Below are positions 8,663 to 17,171 of a DNA stretch of 39,022 nt, piece by piece. Each line of letters begins with the position of its first letter. Positions within the stretch are counted from its first letter, which is position 1. Under the pieces are notes generated by a model. The model saw only the letters and a program-made list of their open reading frames with translations. It ran no database searches and was not told where the DNA came from. Location of the stretch: assembly GCA_029259795.1 (NCBI GenBank), contig JAJDEM010000366.1, positions 1 through 39,022 on the forward strand. The letters are read 5' to 3'. The position numbers and the translations under genes are program-made. Source of the stretch: Planctomycetota bacterium (GTDB lineage Bacteria; Planctomycetota; PLA2; JAEUHO01).

Positions 8663-9288
8663 CAGACGTCCCCCTCAGGGGCCGTTGCTTGTCGGGGCGA
8701 AGCGGGCACGTAGATCGGGCAGCCGAACACGGGCGTCTCGATCGTCGCCGAGGCACCCTGCCGAAGGAACGCACGCACGGCGTCGGAGCCCGCGTTGTCG
8801 CCCTCGTGTCCGCGCGTCGCCGTGATCCCGCCGTGAAAGCGCAGCGCACCGTGCGCATCAAACAGTGCGACATGGCCGGAGGTTGCCGCGCGGAAGCGGC
8901 GTGCCTCGCGCCCACCGCGGTCATGCCGGACGCGCACGCCGGCAAGCGCGCACAGGGAGTCCCAGAGCCCGGTCTCGGCCCAGGCCTCGGCCTCGGCGTC
9001 CGGCCGGAAGACCACGACATCGACATCCGCGCGATCCGCCGTGTGGCTGAGGAGCTTGCCGAGCTCGGCAACACTGGCCCGGGTACAGGGGCAGCCCGGA
9101 TGCACGAACATCAGCAGCCGGTAGCGACCCGCCGGCGCGGCCAGAAGACTGTCCTCGGGCCAGCACGCCGGAGCAGGCTCCTTCGCGCCCGGCCTGCCTT
9201 CGTAGGCGGCCAACCCACAGAGGCAGAAGACGACCCCGAGCGCCCAGACTGTGGTCAGGATGCCCAAGTTCAAGCGCGAAAGCGTCAT
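8662..9288 (-). CDS. Membrane-anchored thioredoxin-like protein (RedB-like), partner of the hybrid kinase
   Basis: A 208-residue protein with an N-terminal membrane segment (about 10-29) and then a thioredoxin-like domain: strand [14 protein letters not shown], with Cys66 and Cys68 in a C-P-C arrangement rather than the usual CxxC, then a helix SVAELGKLL. Later come VDVVVFRP and [18 protein letters not shown], which looks like the cis-Pro/final-strand half of the fold. It resembles short proteins that some annotations call RedB; I keep the symbol empty because the name is not function-based. The gene is coupled to the downstream hybrid kinase by a 1-nt TGATG overlap. A redox or ligand-sensing module delivering a signal to the kinase is a reasonable inference. 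Other Cys residues (42 and one near the C-terminus in FGCP) could take part in thiol chemistry. Confidence 0.8.
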   Translation of the reverse strand: MTLSRLNLGILTTVWALGVVFCLCGLAAYEGRPGAKEPAPACWPEDSLLAAPAGRYRLLMFVHPGCPCTRASVAELGKLLSHTADRADVDVVVFRPDAEAEAWAETGLWDSLCALAGVRVRHDRGGREARRFRAATSGHVALFDAHGALRFHGGITATRGHEGDNAGSDAVRAFLRQGASATIETPVFGCPIYVPASPRQATAPEGDV

Positions 9289-9298
9289 TCCACTGTCC

Positions 9299-9315
9299 CC
9301 CAGACCACGTCTGGG
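9299..9315 (-). promoter_or_regulatory. Leader hairpin covering the ribosome-binding site of the thioredoxin-like gene
   Basis: On the minus strand CCCAGAC, GTG and GTCTGGG form a perfect 7-bp stem with a 3-nt loop. It ends 10 nt before the ATG at 9286-9288, and its 3' arm runs into the G-rich Shine-Dalgarno tract (TCTGGGGGACA). Folding should hide the ribosome-binding site of the operon. Regulation by this structure is inferred. The rest of the gap to 9589 shows nothing I can call. Confidence 0.4.
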
Positions 9316-9589
9316 AGCATCCTCGACACGTGCGAGAGCCCAGATTCAGCGCAGTGCCGGCCGATTCACGCACCGCTTACAATCGAACCCTGTCAGGATA
9401 CGGCTCGTTGCTGGCGGCTGGGACTGGGACCTGACGACGAGTCACGAGGCTGGCGCAGAACGGGGCCAGGCCTCGCGTCGGCCGGGAGCCGTGCCCGACG
9501 CGACGTCGCCACGCGGAATCCACGAATCCGAGCCGCTTCCCTGACTCGTAGGCTCTCTTGGTCTCGATGGCCGGATCTGGAGAGAGCCC

Positions 9590-9826
9590 ATGGACGCCTC
9601 AACGGCCTACCTTCTGATCGGTGGCGCGCTCTTTCTCGGCTTCGTCCTCGGACGCCTCAACCCCGGCAAGCCGCTGCCGCCCGCTGCGCCGCCGGATGCC
9701 GACGCCCTCGAAGCGGCGCGCCCAATCCTCGAACGGGACGGCAAGATCGCCGCGATCAAGGACTACCGCGAGCGCACCGGCGTAGGGCTGCGCGACGCGA
9801 AGGCGGCCATCGACAATCTCGTCTAG
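9590..9826 (+). CDS. Small membrane protein with ribosomal L7/L12 C-terminal-like domain
   Basis: 78 residues. Residues 7-22 form one membrane helix (YLLIGGALFLGFVLGR), then a Pro/Ala linker, then GKIAAIKDYRERTGVGLRDAK, the helix-turn-helix that in ribosomal bL12 C-terminal domains reads as K-x-x-x-I-K-x-x-R-x-x-T-G-L-G-L-K-E-A-K. Comparable small membrane proteins with this motif occur in many bacteria and have no firm function. A GGAGAG ribosome-binding site precedes the ATG. It is separated by about 100 bp from the downstream DUF2225 gene and may share a transcript with it. It is not the ribosomal protein itself: the bL12 N-terminal dimerisation domain is absent and replaced by a membrane anchor. 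Confidence 0.85.
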   Translation: MDASTAYLLIGGALFLGFVLGRLNPGKPLPPAAPPDADALEAARPILERDGKIAAIKDYRERTGVGLRDAKAAIDNLV

Positions 9827-9929
9827 GCAAGCGCTTCGCGGGCAAGGCGGCCTGCTTCCGACCAAACTCCGCTGCGCCCGCGTCCTGTATGCTCGCCTGC
9901 GCGCCCACGGCGCAGGTGCGGAGGGTTCC

Positions 9930-10979
9930 ATGCTGCGACTGATCACGCTCGGACTGGGCATTCTCGTTCTCGCCACGAGCGTGGCGAGTGCAACGACCGG
10001 TGATTGGGTCGATGTGACCTGCCCCGTCTGCGAGAACAAGTTCCAGGGCTACGAACTCCACAGCACGAACACCTTCGGCGGCCAGGATCGCGACCTCTGT
10101 GGGCACGCAGCAGGAGATCAGCCGTTCCTGCTCGCGTGCTGGACGTGTCCGCAGTGCGCCTACACGGGCCACGAAGAGGACTTCGACCCCGAGGGTCCCT
10201 CGAAGGAACTCATTGCCCGTCTGAAGGTCAAGAACCCGCTGGTCGCCGCGCAGAAGATCGACCCGAAGGCGAAGCGCATCGACGCGATCCCCGCGTGGAT
10301 CCGCTGGGACCTCGATTCGCAGGTTGATGTGCTGAAAAAGGCGTCCGCCGAGACGCGGGCGTGGGGACGCCTGCGCACGGCCCAGACACAGCGCTTTCAG
10401 CTGGCGCGGCCCAAGACGCTGGCAGACCCCCTCCATGCGCTGTGGTCCGCCTACTTCAAGCGCCTCCCGAAGGAGCTTCGGCGCAAGTCCTACGACCGGA
10501 CGATCGCGATCGCGAAGGCACTCGAGAACGACGCCGACAACGCGAAGCTGCCCCTGACGGCGCCGGAGCGCGTCCATCGGTGGCTTGCCGCCGCGCGCCG
10601 GTTCCTCTCACGCGGCGAGAGTCCGGCTGCCGCCCGCGTCATCGGGAAGCTACGGAGCGCCAACAAGGAACTCGCTCCTCATGTCAGCACCCTCGTGGAG
10701 GACGTCGAGACGCGCATCGCGCGCGAGCGCGTCTACATCGCGCATGCGGTGCCGCTCTTCGAGTCGCTCACGAAGGAGGCGGATCGCCCGGTCGAGGAGA
10801 AGGTGGCGATCCGCTACCTCGTGGGCGAGCTGCGGCGCAAGCTCGGCCAGCCCAAGGAAGCGCTCCGCTGGCTGGAGCCGCTGCTTGAAGCCGGCACGCC
10901 CGACTGGCTCAGGACCTACGCGAGCGACGCCATCCAGAAGACCAAGGCTGCCATGAAGTCAGGCAGCTCGGACCGCTGA
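9930..10979 (+). CDS. Exported DUF2225-like zinc-ribbon protein
   Basis: A 349-residue protein. Residues 1-22 are a signal peptide. Residues 31-80 carry C31-P-V-C34, C57, C70 and C73-P-Q-C76-A-Y-T-G, the layout of the DUF2225 family, which normally has two CxxC pairs before a helical TPR-like region. Residues 160-345 are helical, with VEEKVAIRYLVGELRRKLG and PKEALRWLEPLLE as TPR-like units, which also matches the family. A GGAGGG ribosome-binding site precedes the ATG. The molecular function of DUF2225 is not established, and the Cys cluster probably holds zinc. An exported DUF2225 protein is slightly unusual, since many Firmicute members lack a signal peptide. Confidence 0.85.
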   Translation: MLRLITLGLGILVLATSVASATTGDWVDVTCPVCENKFQGYELHSTNTFGGQDRDLCGHAAGDQPFLLACWTCPQCAYTGHEEDFDPEGPSKELIARLKVKNPLVAAQKIDPKAKRIDAIPAWIRWDLDSQVDVLKKASAETRAWGRLRTAQTQRFQLARPKTLADPLHALWSAYFKRLPKELRRKSYDRTIAIAKALENDADNAKLPLTAPERVHRWLAAARRFLSRGESPAAARVIGKLRSANKELAPHVSTLVEDVETRIARERVYIAHAVPLFESLTKEADRPVEEKVAIRYLVGELRRKLGQPKEALRWLEPLLEAGTPDWLRTYASDAIQKTKAAMKSGSSDR

Positions 10980-11018
10980 GCGCGCGAGCCCCGATCCGCA
11001 GGAGTGCTCCCCCACAGC

Positions 11019-12614
<1,596 letters not shown>

Positions 12615-12928
12615 GCGGTCTACCTCCAGCGTGGCGGATCGCTGCCCGCCGAGACTCACGTGCCACGCGCCGCCAGGCCATCCTGCCGGCGCGCCCTCGG
12701 CGCGCAATGTACGCCAATCAGGGGACCTCGCGCGAGGCTTCATCCCGGACGCGCGCTTGCCCCGAGAGACGGCCCTGAGGGTGGCAGAGGCATGCGCTGC
12801 CCACGGTCTCTTGGGCACCGAGCGACCGTGACCGAGGGTGTTTGGACGACTCCCTACTCCCGGCAGAAATCCCAGCCCCCCGAGGACAACGGGGTAGACT
12901 CACAGTTCAACCTCCCGGAGGCCTTCTT
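12615..12928. other. Divergent intergenic region of pckA and the thioredoxin-like/ABC operon
   Basis: A 314-bp gap that must hold both promoters. It contains a perfect hairpin at 12689-12705 (GCGCGCC, CTC loop, GGCGCGC) that would sit in the pckA leader, and a TAGACT sequence at about 12895 that could be a -10 element for the plus-strand operon. No coding frame here looks real; the open frame upstream of 12929 lacks a ribosome-binding site. Confidence 0.4.
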
Positions 12929-13669
12929 ATGCCCCTGCTTCGCCTAGCTCTCGCCGCATCCTTCCTCGCAGCGACCCTCCTGGCCCAGCCCGGGGTGGGC
13001 AGTGCGGCTGCCCTTGACGACATCACCGCGGCCAACAAGGCCGGCAAGACGGTGTTCCTCGTCGTCACGGATGCCGCGGGCAAGGATCTCGCGGCCGCCC
13101 GGAGCGTGGCCAAGCAGGCCATGGAGGGGACAAAGAACAGCGTCGTGCTCGAGCTGAACCGCTCCGACCCGAAGCAGGCCGCTGCCGTACGTGGCTACCG
13201 GGTCGCCGGTGCGCCCGTGCCGATCGTCATGGTCATCGCGCCCAACGGCGTCGGCGCTGGCGCCTCGCTGGTCAAGAAGGGCGCGCTCGCGCGCTTGCTC
13301 CGCCTTGTGCCGACGCCGTCCAAGGCCCGCTACCTCAAGCTCCTCAGCCAGCGCCAGACGGCGCTCGTGGTCTTCAGCCATGGCCGGATGAAGCAGGAGA
13401 GCGCGCTGTTCGCCGAGGTTTCCAAGACGGTGCAACAGGGCAAGGGCAAGATCAGTGCCGTCTTGGTCGACGTCACCTCCCCCGCCGAGCAGAAGTTCCT
13501 GCGCGAGTGGAAGATCGATCCCAAGTCGACCCAGCCGACGCTCGTGGTGATGAACCCGAAGGGGCAGACCCTCGGCAGGCTTGTCGGTGCGACGAAGGCC
13601 GCCCAGATCCTCGCCACCACGAAGAAGAAGCCCTGCTGCGGCGACCCGAGCTGCAAGGGCTGCAAGTAG
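12929..13669 (+). CDS. Exported tandem thioredoxin-like protein with Cys-rich tail
   Basis: 246 residues starting at the ATG at 12929 (CCGGAGG ahead; the frame is open upstream but the signal peptide MPLLRLALAASFLAATLLA starts here). Two similar halves of about 100 residues follow, each with the rhythm of a thioredoxin fold. The first has TVFLVVTDAAGKD then APVPIVMVIAPNG. The second has QTALVVFSHGRM then TQPTLVVMNPKGQTLGRLVG. Neither half has a CxxC active site, so both look non-catalytic. The C-terminus ends in CCGDPSCKGCK, a four-Cys cluster that could bind metal. The stop codon is 2 bp from the ATG of the FtsX-type permease, so the three genes form one operon. It may be a periplasmic binding or delivery partner for the ABC system, which is inference. 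Confidence 0.8.
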   Translation: MPLLRLALAASFLAATLLAQPGVGSAAALDDITAANKAGKTVFLVVTDAAGKDLAAARSVAKQAMEGTKNSVVLELNRSDPKQAAAVRGYRVAGAPVPIVMVIAPNGVGAGASLVKKGALARLLRLVPTPSKARYLKLLSQRQTALVVFSHGRMKQESALFAEVSKTVQQGKGKISAVLVDVTSPAEQKFLREWKIDPKSTQPTLVVMNPKGQTLGRLVGATKAAQILATTKKKPCCGDPSCKGCK

Positions 13670-13671
13670 CC

Positions 13672-14892
13672 ATGAATCTCGCCGGGGTCGCCTGGAAGGA
13701 ACTGAGTCACCGCCGCTCGAGCCTCGTCTCGGGACTCGTGGCCATCACGCTCGGCATCGCCGTCATCGTGGGCGTGCGGTCCGTGACGATCGCGTCCGAA
13801 CATGCCGTCGCCGTGAAGCTCGACAGCCTGGGCGCGAACGTGCTCGTCCTCCCGCAGGGCGCCACGGTGGACGACTACCACACCGCCGACATCGACGCGC
13901 CGACCTTTCCCGAGGAGTACGTCGAGCGCATGGTCACCAGCGCCCTGCTTGGCGTGGAGAACATCTCGCCCAAGCTCACGCGCCGCCGCAAGGCGGAAGG
14001 CATCGGGCTCGTCGTCACCGGCATCCTGCCGGACAGCGAGGTTGCCTCCAAGCCGACCTGGCAGCTCGAGGGACTTGAAGGAGCTACCGTCGAGCACGTC
14101 TGCAGTGGCTCGCTCGGCGCGCACGCCGACCCGCGCCTGCAGCGCAAGGTCATCGACATTCTGGGCGAAGACGAGTGCCTCCTTGGCGCGCAGGCGGCCA
14201 AGCGCCTGGGCAAGAAGGAAGGTGACAAGGTCGAGCTGCGCGACGAGCACGGCAAGCCCGTCACGCTGACGATCGGCGCTGTGCTGCCGGAGACGGGTAC
14301 GGTCGACGATGACCGCCTATTCATGCATCTCCACGCCATGCAGACCATGCTGGGGATCGGCCACCAGGTCAGCGCCATCGAGGTCATGGGCTGCTGTGAG
14401 CAGATCAGCGACGGCCTGCTCGGCAAGCTGCGCAACGTCCTGCCGGACACCCGCGTCACCGGCATCAAGCAGATCGTCTCGACCCAGCAGGAGACCAACC
14501 AGCTGATGGACAAGATCAGCTGGGGCATCCTGGTCATCGTCCTGCTGGTCGGTGGGCTGTCGATCGGCAACTACATGTGGGGCAACGTCACGCAGCGCCG
14601 CCGCGAGATCGGCATCCTCCGCATGCTTGGCGCACGCCGTCTGCGCATCATCGGGATGCTGCTCTCGAAAGCCATCGTGCTCGGCGTCGTCGGCGGACTG
14701 CTCGGCTACGCGCTGGGCACCGGCGTCGTCACAGCCATGGGCCCCGACACCCTCGGCCTCCAGGTGCGCGCGCTGCCCAGCTGGATCGCCGGCAGCGTGG
14801 CGCTCGCGGTCACGGTCGCCGTCCTCGGCTCCCTGCTGCCGGCGTGGCTCGCGTCGCGGTTTGATCCCAGCGCGAACATGCAGGAGATCTAG
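13672..14892 (+). CDS. FtsX/MacB-family ABC transporter permease
   Basis: 406 residues with the FtsX topology: one membrane helix near the N-terminus (about 20-42), a large extracytoplasmic domain (about 45-280), then three helices at about 283-303, 328-351 and 366-389. RRREIGILRMLGARRLRIIGMLL after the second helix is the conserved cytoplasmic coupling region of the FtsX family. The extracytoplasmic region contains GEDECLLGAQAAKRLGKKEGD, typical of the MacB-like core. The ATG follows the preceding stop codon by 2 bp, and the stop is 1 bp before the GTG of the ATPase. The family acts in mechanotransmission, extracting lipoproteins or peptides from the membrane rather than moving substrates through it. 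The substrate is unknown. The Cys-rich exported partner hints at a metal-related role (compare Nos-type maturation systems), but this is weak. Confidence 0.92.
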   Translation: MNLAGVAWKELSHRRSSLVSGLVAITLGIAVIVGVRSVTIASEHAVAVKLDSLGANVLVLPQGATVDDYHTADIDAPTFPEEYVERMVTSALLGVENISPKLTRRRKAEGIGLVVTGILPDSEVASKPTWQLEGLEGATVEHVCSGSLGAHADPRLQRKVIDILGEDECLLGAQAAKRLGKKEGDKVELRDEHGKPVTLTIGAVLPETGTVDDDRLFMHLHAMQTMLGIGHQVSAIEVMGCCEQISDGLLGKLRNVLPDTRVTGIKQIVSTQQETNQLMDKISWGILVIVLLVGGLSIGNYMWGNVTQRRREIGILRMLGARRLRIIGMLLSKAIVLGVVGGLLGYALGTGVVTAMGPDTLGLQVRALPSWIAGSVALAVTVAVLGSLLPAWLASRFDPSANMQEI

Positions 14893-14893
14893 G

Positions 14894-15580
14894 GTGCTGC
14901 TCACAACCGAGAACCTCGGCAAGCGCTACCAGCGTCGTGACGTCAGCGTGGACGCCTTGCGCGATGTGAACCTGGAGATCCAGGAGAACGCCTTCGTTGC
15001 CGTCACCGGCCCCTCGGGCTCGGGCAAGACGACCTTGCTACTCACCCTGGCCGGACTCCTCAAGCCGACGGCTGGCCGCATCCGCTTCCGCGACACGCAG
15101 CTCGAGGGCTTCTCCGACGCGCAGTGGGCTTCGTTTCGTCACAAGAACCTCGGCTTCGTGATGCAGAACTTCAGCCTGGTCCCCTACCTCAGCGCCCGTG
15201 AGAACGTCACGCTGCCGCTGGTGATCGCGGGCTCGAAGGGCAAGCAACAGAAGACGCGCGCACTGGAACTCCTCGAGCGCGTCGGCCTCGGCGACCGCGC
15301 CGATCACCTGCCGCGAGAGCTCTCCGCCGGCCAGCAACAGCGCGTCGCCATCGCCCGCGCGTTGGCGAACGAGCCCGCCCTCGTCCTCGCCGATGAGCCG
15401 ACGGGGAACCTCGACCCCGCGCTGGCCAACGACGTGCTCAAGCTGCTCGGGGATCTCAACGCCGAGCACGGCACCGCCATCCTCATGGTCACCCACAGCC
15501 CGGAGGCTGCCCGCGCTGGAACGCATCGCGTTCACATCGAGGCCGGCTGCGTCGTCGAGGCCGCGGCCCAGCCCGCGTAA
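14894..15580 (+). CDS. ABC transporter ATPase, LolD/MacB type
   Basis: 228 residues from a GTG start at 14894. The frame is open far upstream inside the permease gene, but this start is where the family begins (LLTTENLGKRY). It has Walker A GPSGSGKTT (39-47), Q-loop Gln91 in FVMQNFSLVPYLSARENV, signature LSAGQ (143-147) followed by QQRVAIARALA, Walker B LVLADEPTGNLD (163-174) and H-loop His201. Signature Gly145 is preceded by Ala instead of Gly, a tolerated variant. It energises the adjacent FtsX-type permease; the 1-bp spacing implies translational coupling. It converges on the SMP-30-like gene, whose stop lies 20 bp away. Confidence 0.94.
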   Translation: MLLTTENLGKRYQRRDVSVDALRDVNLEIQENAFVAVTGPSGSGKTTLLLTLAGLLKPTAGRIRFRDTQLEGFSDAQWASFRHKNLGFVMQNFSLVPYLSARENVTLPLVIAGSKGKQQKTRALELLERVGLGDRADHLPRELSAGQQQRVAIARALANEPALVLADEPTGNLDPALANDVLKLLGDLNAEHGTAILMVTHSPEAARAGTHRVHIEAGCVVEAAAQPA

Positions 15581-15600
15581 TATGGCCCGTACGGGGCTAC

Positions 15601-16644
15601 CTACTTGCCGGCCGGGCTCTTGCCCGTGTCGCTTGCAGGCTTGGCCTTGGCTGCATTCCCGGTAGCAGACTTGCGTACGGGGCGCTGAGCCGCCCCGACG
15701 AGCATGGGCATGCGGTAGAGCGAGGAGCGCGCCGTCACGAAGAGGGTGCGTCCATCCGCGCCACCGAACGTGCAGTTGGCGGGCGACTCAGGCACCGGCC
15801 ACTTGCCGAGTTGAATGCCGACCGCAGACCAGACCCAGATGTGGCCCTGCCCCGCGGCGTACACGTTGCCCCGGGCGTCGAGTGTGAGGCCGTCCGGCCC
15901 ACCGCGGGCCTTGAGGTCGAGATCGGCAAACGCACGGCGCTTGCCGACCGTCCCCGCGGCTGTCACCGGGTAGGCGACCACGCGCTTGCCCGTGCTGTCC
16001 GCGACATAGAGCGTGGCGCCATCGGCCGAGAGCAGGATGCCGTTGGGCTTGGGCACGTCCGCAATGCGTTGATGCACGGCGCCCTTGGCGTCGCGGTAGT
16101 AGACCGCCTCGGTATCGATCTCGCGGTCGTCGTTCCTCCGGCCGTAGCGCGGATCCGTGAACCACACGCCGCCGTGGGCATCGAGCGCCAGGTCGTTGGG
16201 GCTGTTCAGGCGCTTCGTTTCCCAGTGCGAGGCCAAGACGGTGCTCTTGGCAATGCCGCCCCCCTTGGCCAACACCAGTCGCACCACCTGACGCCTGCGC
16301 CCCTCGCAGGCAATGAGTGCGCCGTCGGCTGAGAACATCAGTCCGTTGCTGCCGCCGCTGTCTTCGCGAACCACGCTGGTCTTGCCGGTTCGCGCATCGA
16401 AGCGATGGATGCGATTGCCGCGGATGTCGCTGAACACCAGCGTCCCATCCGCCGCCGCGGCGGGGCCTTCCGTGAAGCCGAATCCGGTGGCTACGCGCTC
16501 GAAGGCGGCGCCCGGCTTGCGCAGGGGTCCTGTTTCGTTGATCGGCTTGGCCGCCGGCTTCTTGGCCTCCCCGTCCTCGGCACGCGCGGTCGAGGCGAAG
16601 AAGCCGATCAGGACGGTGAGCAGAGCGGCGGCGGCGTTTCGCAT
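15601..16644 (-). CDS. Exported SMP-30/gluconolactonase-like beta-propeller hydrolase
   Basis: 347 residues with a signal peptide (AAAALLTVLIGFFASTARA). The mature protein is a six-bladed propeller of the SMP-30/gluconolactonase/LRE type. Metal ligands expected in the family are visible: Glu59 in TEGPAA, Asn150 in NSPNDLALD, and Asp251 in GGPDGLTLD, with Asn201 in KPNGILLS near the pocket. Such enzymes hydrolyse sugar lactones or related esters with a divalent metal; the real substrate here is unknown. The C-terminal 25 residues are a Lys/Ala/Ser-rich tail without structure. It is divergent from the lipoprotein gene at 16721 over 76 bp and converges on the ABC ATPase gene. Confidence 0.9.
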   Translation of the reverse strand: MRNAAAALLTVLIGFFASTARAEDGEAKKPAAKPINETGPLRKPGAAFERVATGFGFTEGPAAAADGTLVFSDIRGNRIHRFDARTGKTSVVREDSGGSNGLMFSADGALIACEGRRRQVVRLVLAKGGGIAKSTVLASHWETKRLNSPNDLALDAHGGVWFTDPRYGRRNDDREIDTEAVYYRDAKGAVHQRIADVPKPNGILLSADGATLYVADSTGKRVVAYPVTAAGTVGKRRAFADLDLKARGGPDGLTLDARGNVYAAGQGHIWVWSAVGIQLGKWPVPESPANCTFGGADGRTLFVTARSSLYRMPMLVGAAQRPVRKSATGNAAKAKPASDTGKSPAGK

Positions 16645-16720
16645 GCCGAAATCCTACCGGGCCGGCCCGTGCCGGCGGGGCCTCCCTTGCCCCGTACCCT
16701 GGGACTGGCAGGAGGTCTCC

Positions 16721-17110
16721 ATGCGTGCTCGATCCAGGCCGGCGGTGGTGCTGTTTCTCTTCCTGAGCCTGATCGTCCTCGGGGGCTGTGATCCAGACAT
16801 CACGGTCAGCCCGGAGATCGACCTGGGTGATCCCGAAGTCGGGGCCCGCGTCGAGGCGCTGGAGGGCGACGTCGAGCGGCTCGAGGCCGACGCCATGGCG
16901 CACAAGGCCCGCGCCGACGCCCTCGAAGGGGAAGTGGAGCGACTGCAGGAGGAGAACGTCGTCATCGCGCATGCAGACGGCTTCACCTTCCGCCTCAACA
17001 TGCAGGCCGCCATCGTCTTGGTGATCGCGTGCCTCTGCCTGACCACCTTCTTCGTCGCGCGCCTGAAGTTCGGCGCTGACGGACGGTCACCTGAGGACGA
17101 GGCGCCGTGA
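16721..17110 (+). CDS. Small lipoprotein with coiled coil and C-terminal membrane helix
   Basis: 129 residues from the ATG at 16721, which has GGAGG ahead. Residues 1-21 are a lipoprotein signal (LFLFLSLIVLGGC) with the lipobox Cys at about 22. Residues 40-80 are a heptad-like coiled coil (VEALEGDVERLEADAMAHKARADALEGEV is the pattern, not fully quoted). Residues about 93-113 form a second hydrophobic segment (AIVLVIACLCLTTFFVARL). A protein lipid-anchored at one end and membrane-spanning at the other would lie along the membrane as a hairpin or bridge two membranes. I do not recognise the family. It lies 61 bp upstream of the regulatory-like repeat protein gene and may be co-transcribed with it. 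Confidence 0.82.
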   Translation: MRARSRPAVVLFLFLSLIVLGGCDPDITVSPEIDLGDPEVGARVEALEGDVERLEADAMAHKARADALEGEVERLQEENVVIAHADGFTFRLNMQAAIVLVIACLCLTTFFVARLKFGADGRSPEDEAP

Positions 17111-17171
17111 GTCCCCCAGGGCGCACGCTCGCGTAGACTGAGTGCCCGCCAAGCGGGTCCCCGGAGGTGCG

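Noticed and set aside
9379-9384. TACAAT as a -10 promoter element
   Set aside because: No matching -35 hexamer at a proper distance, and it is about 200 bp from the next plus-strand gene.
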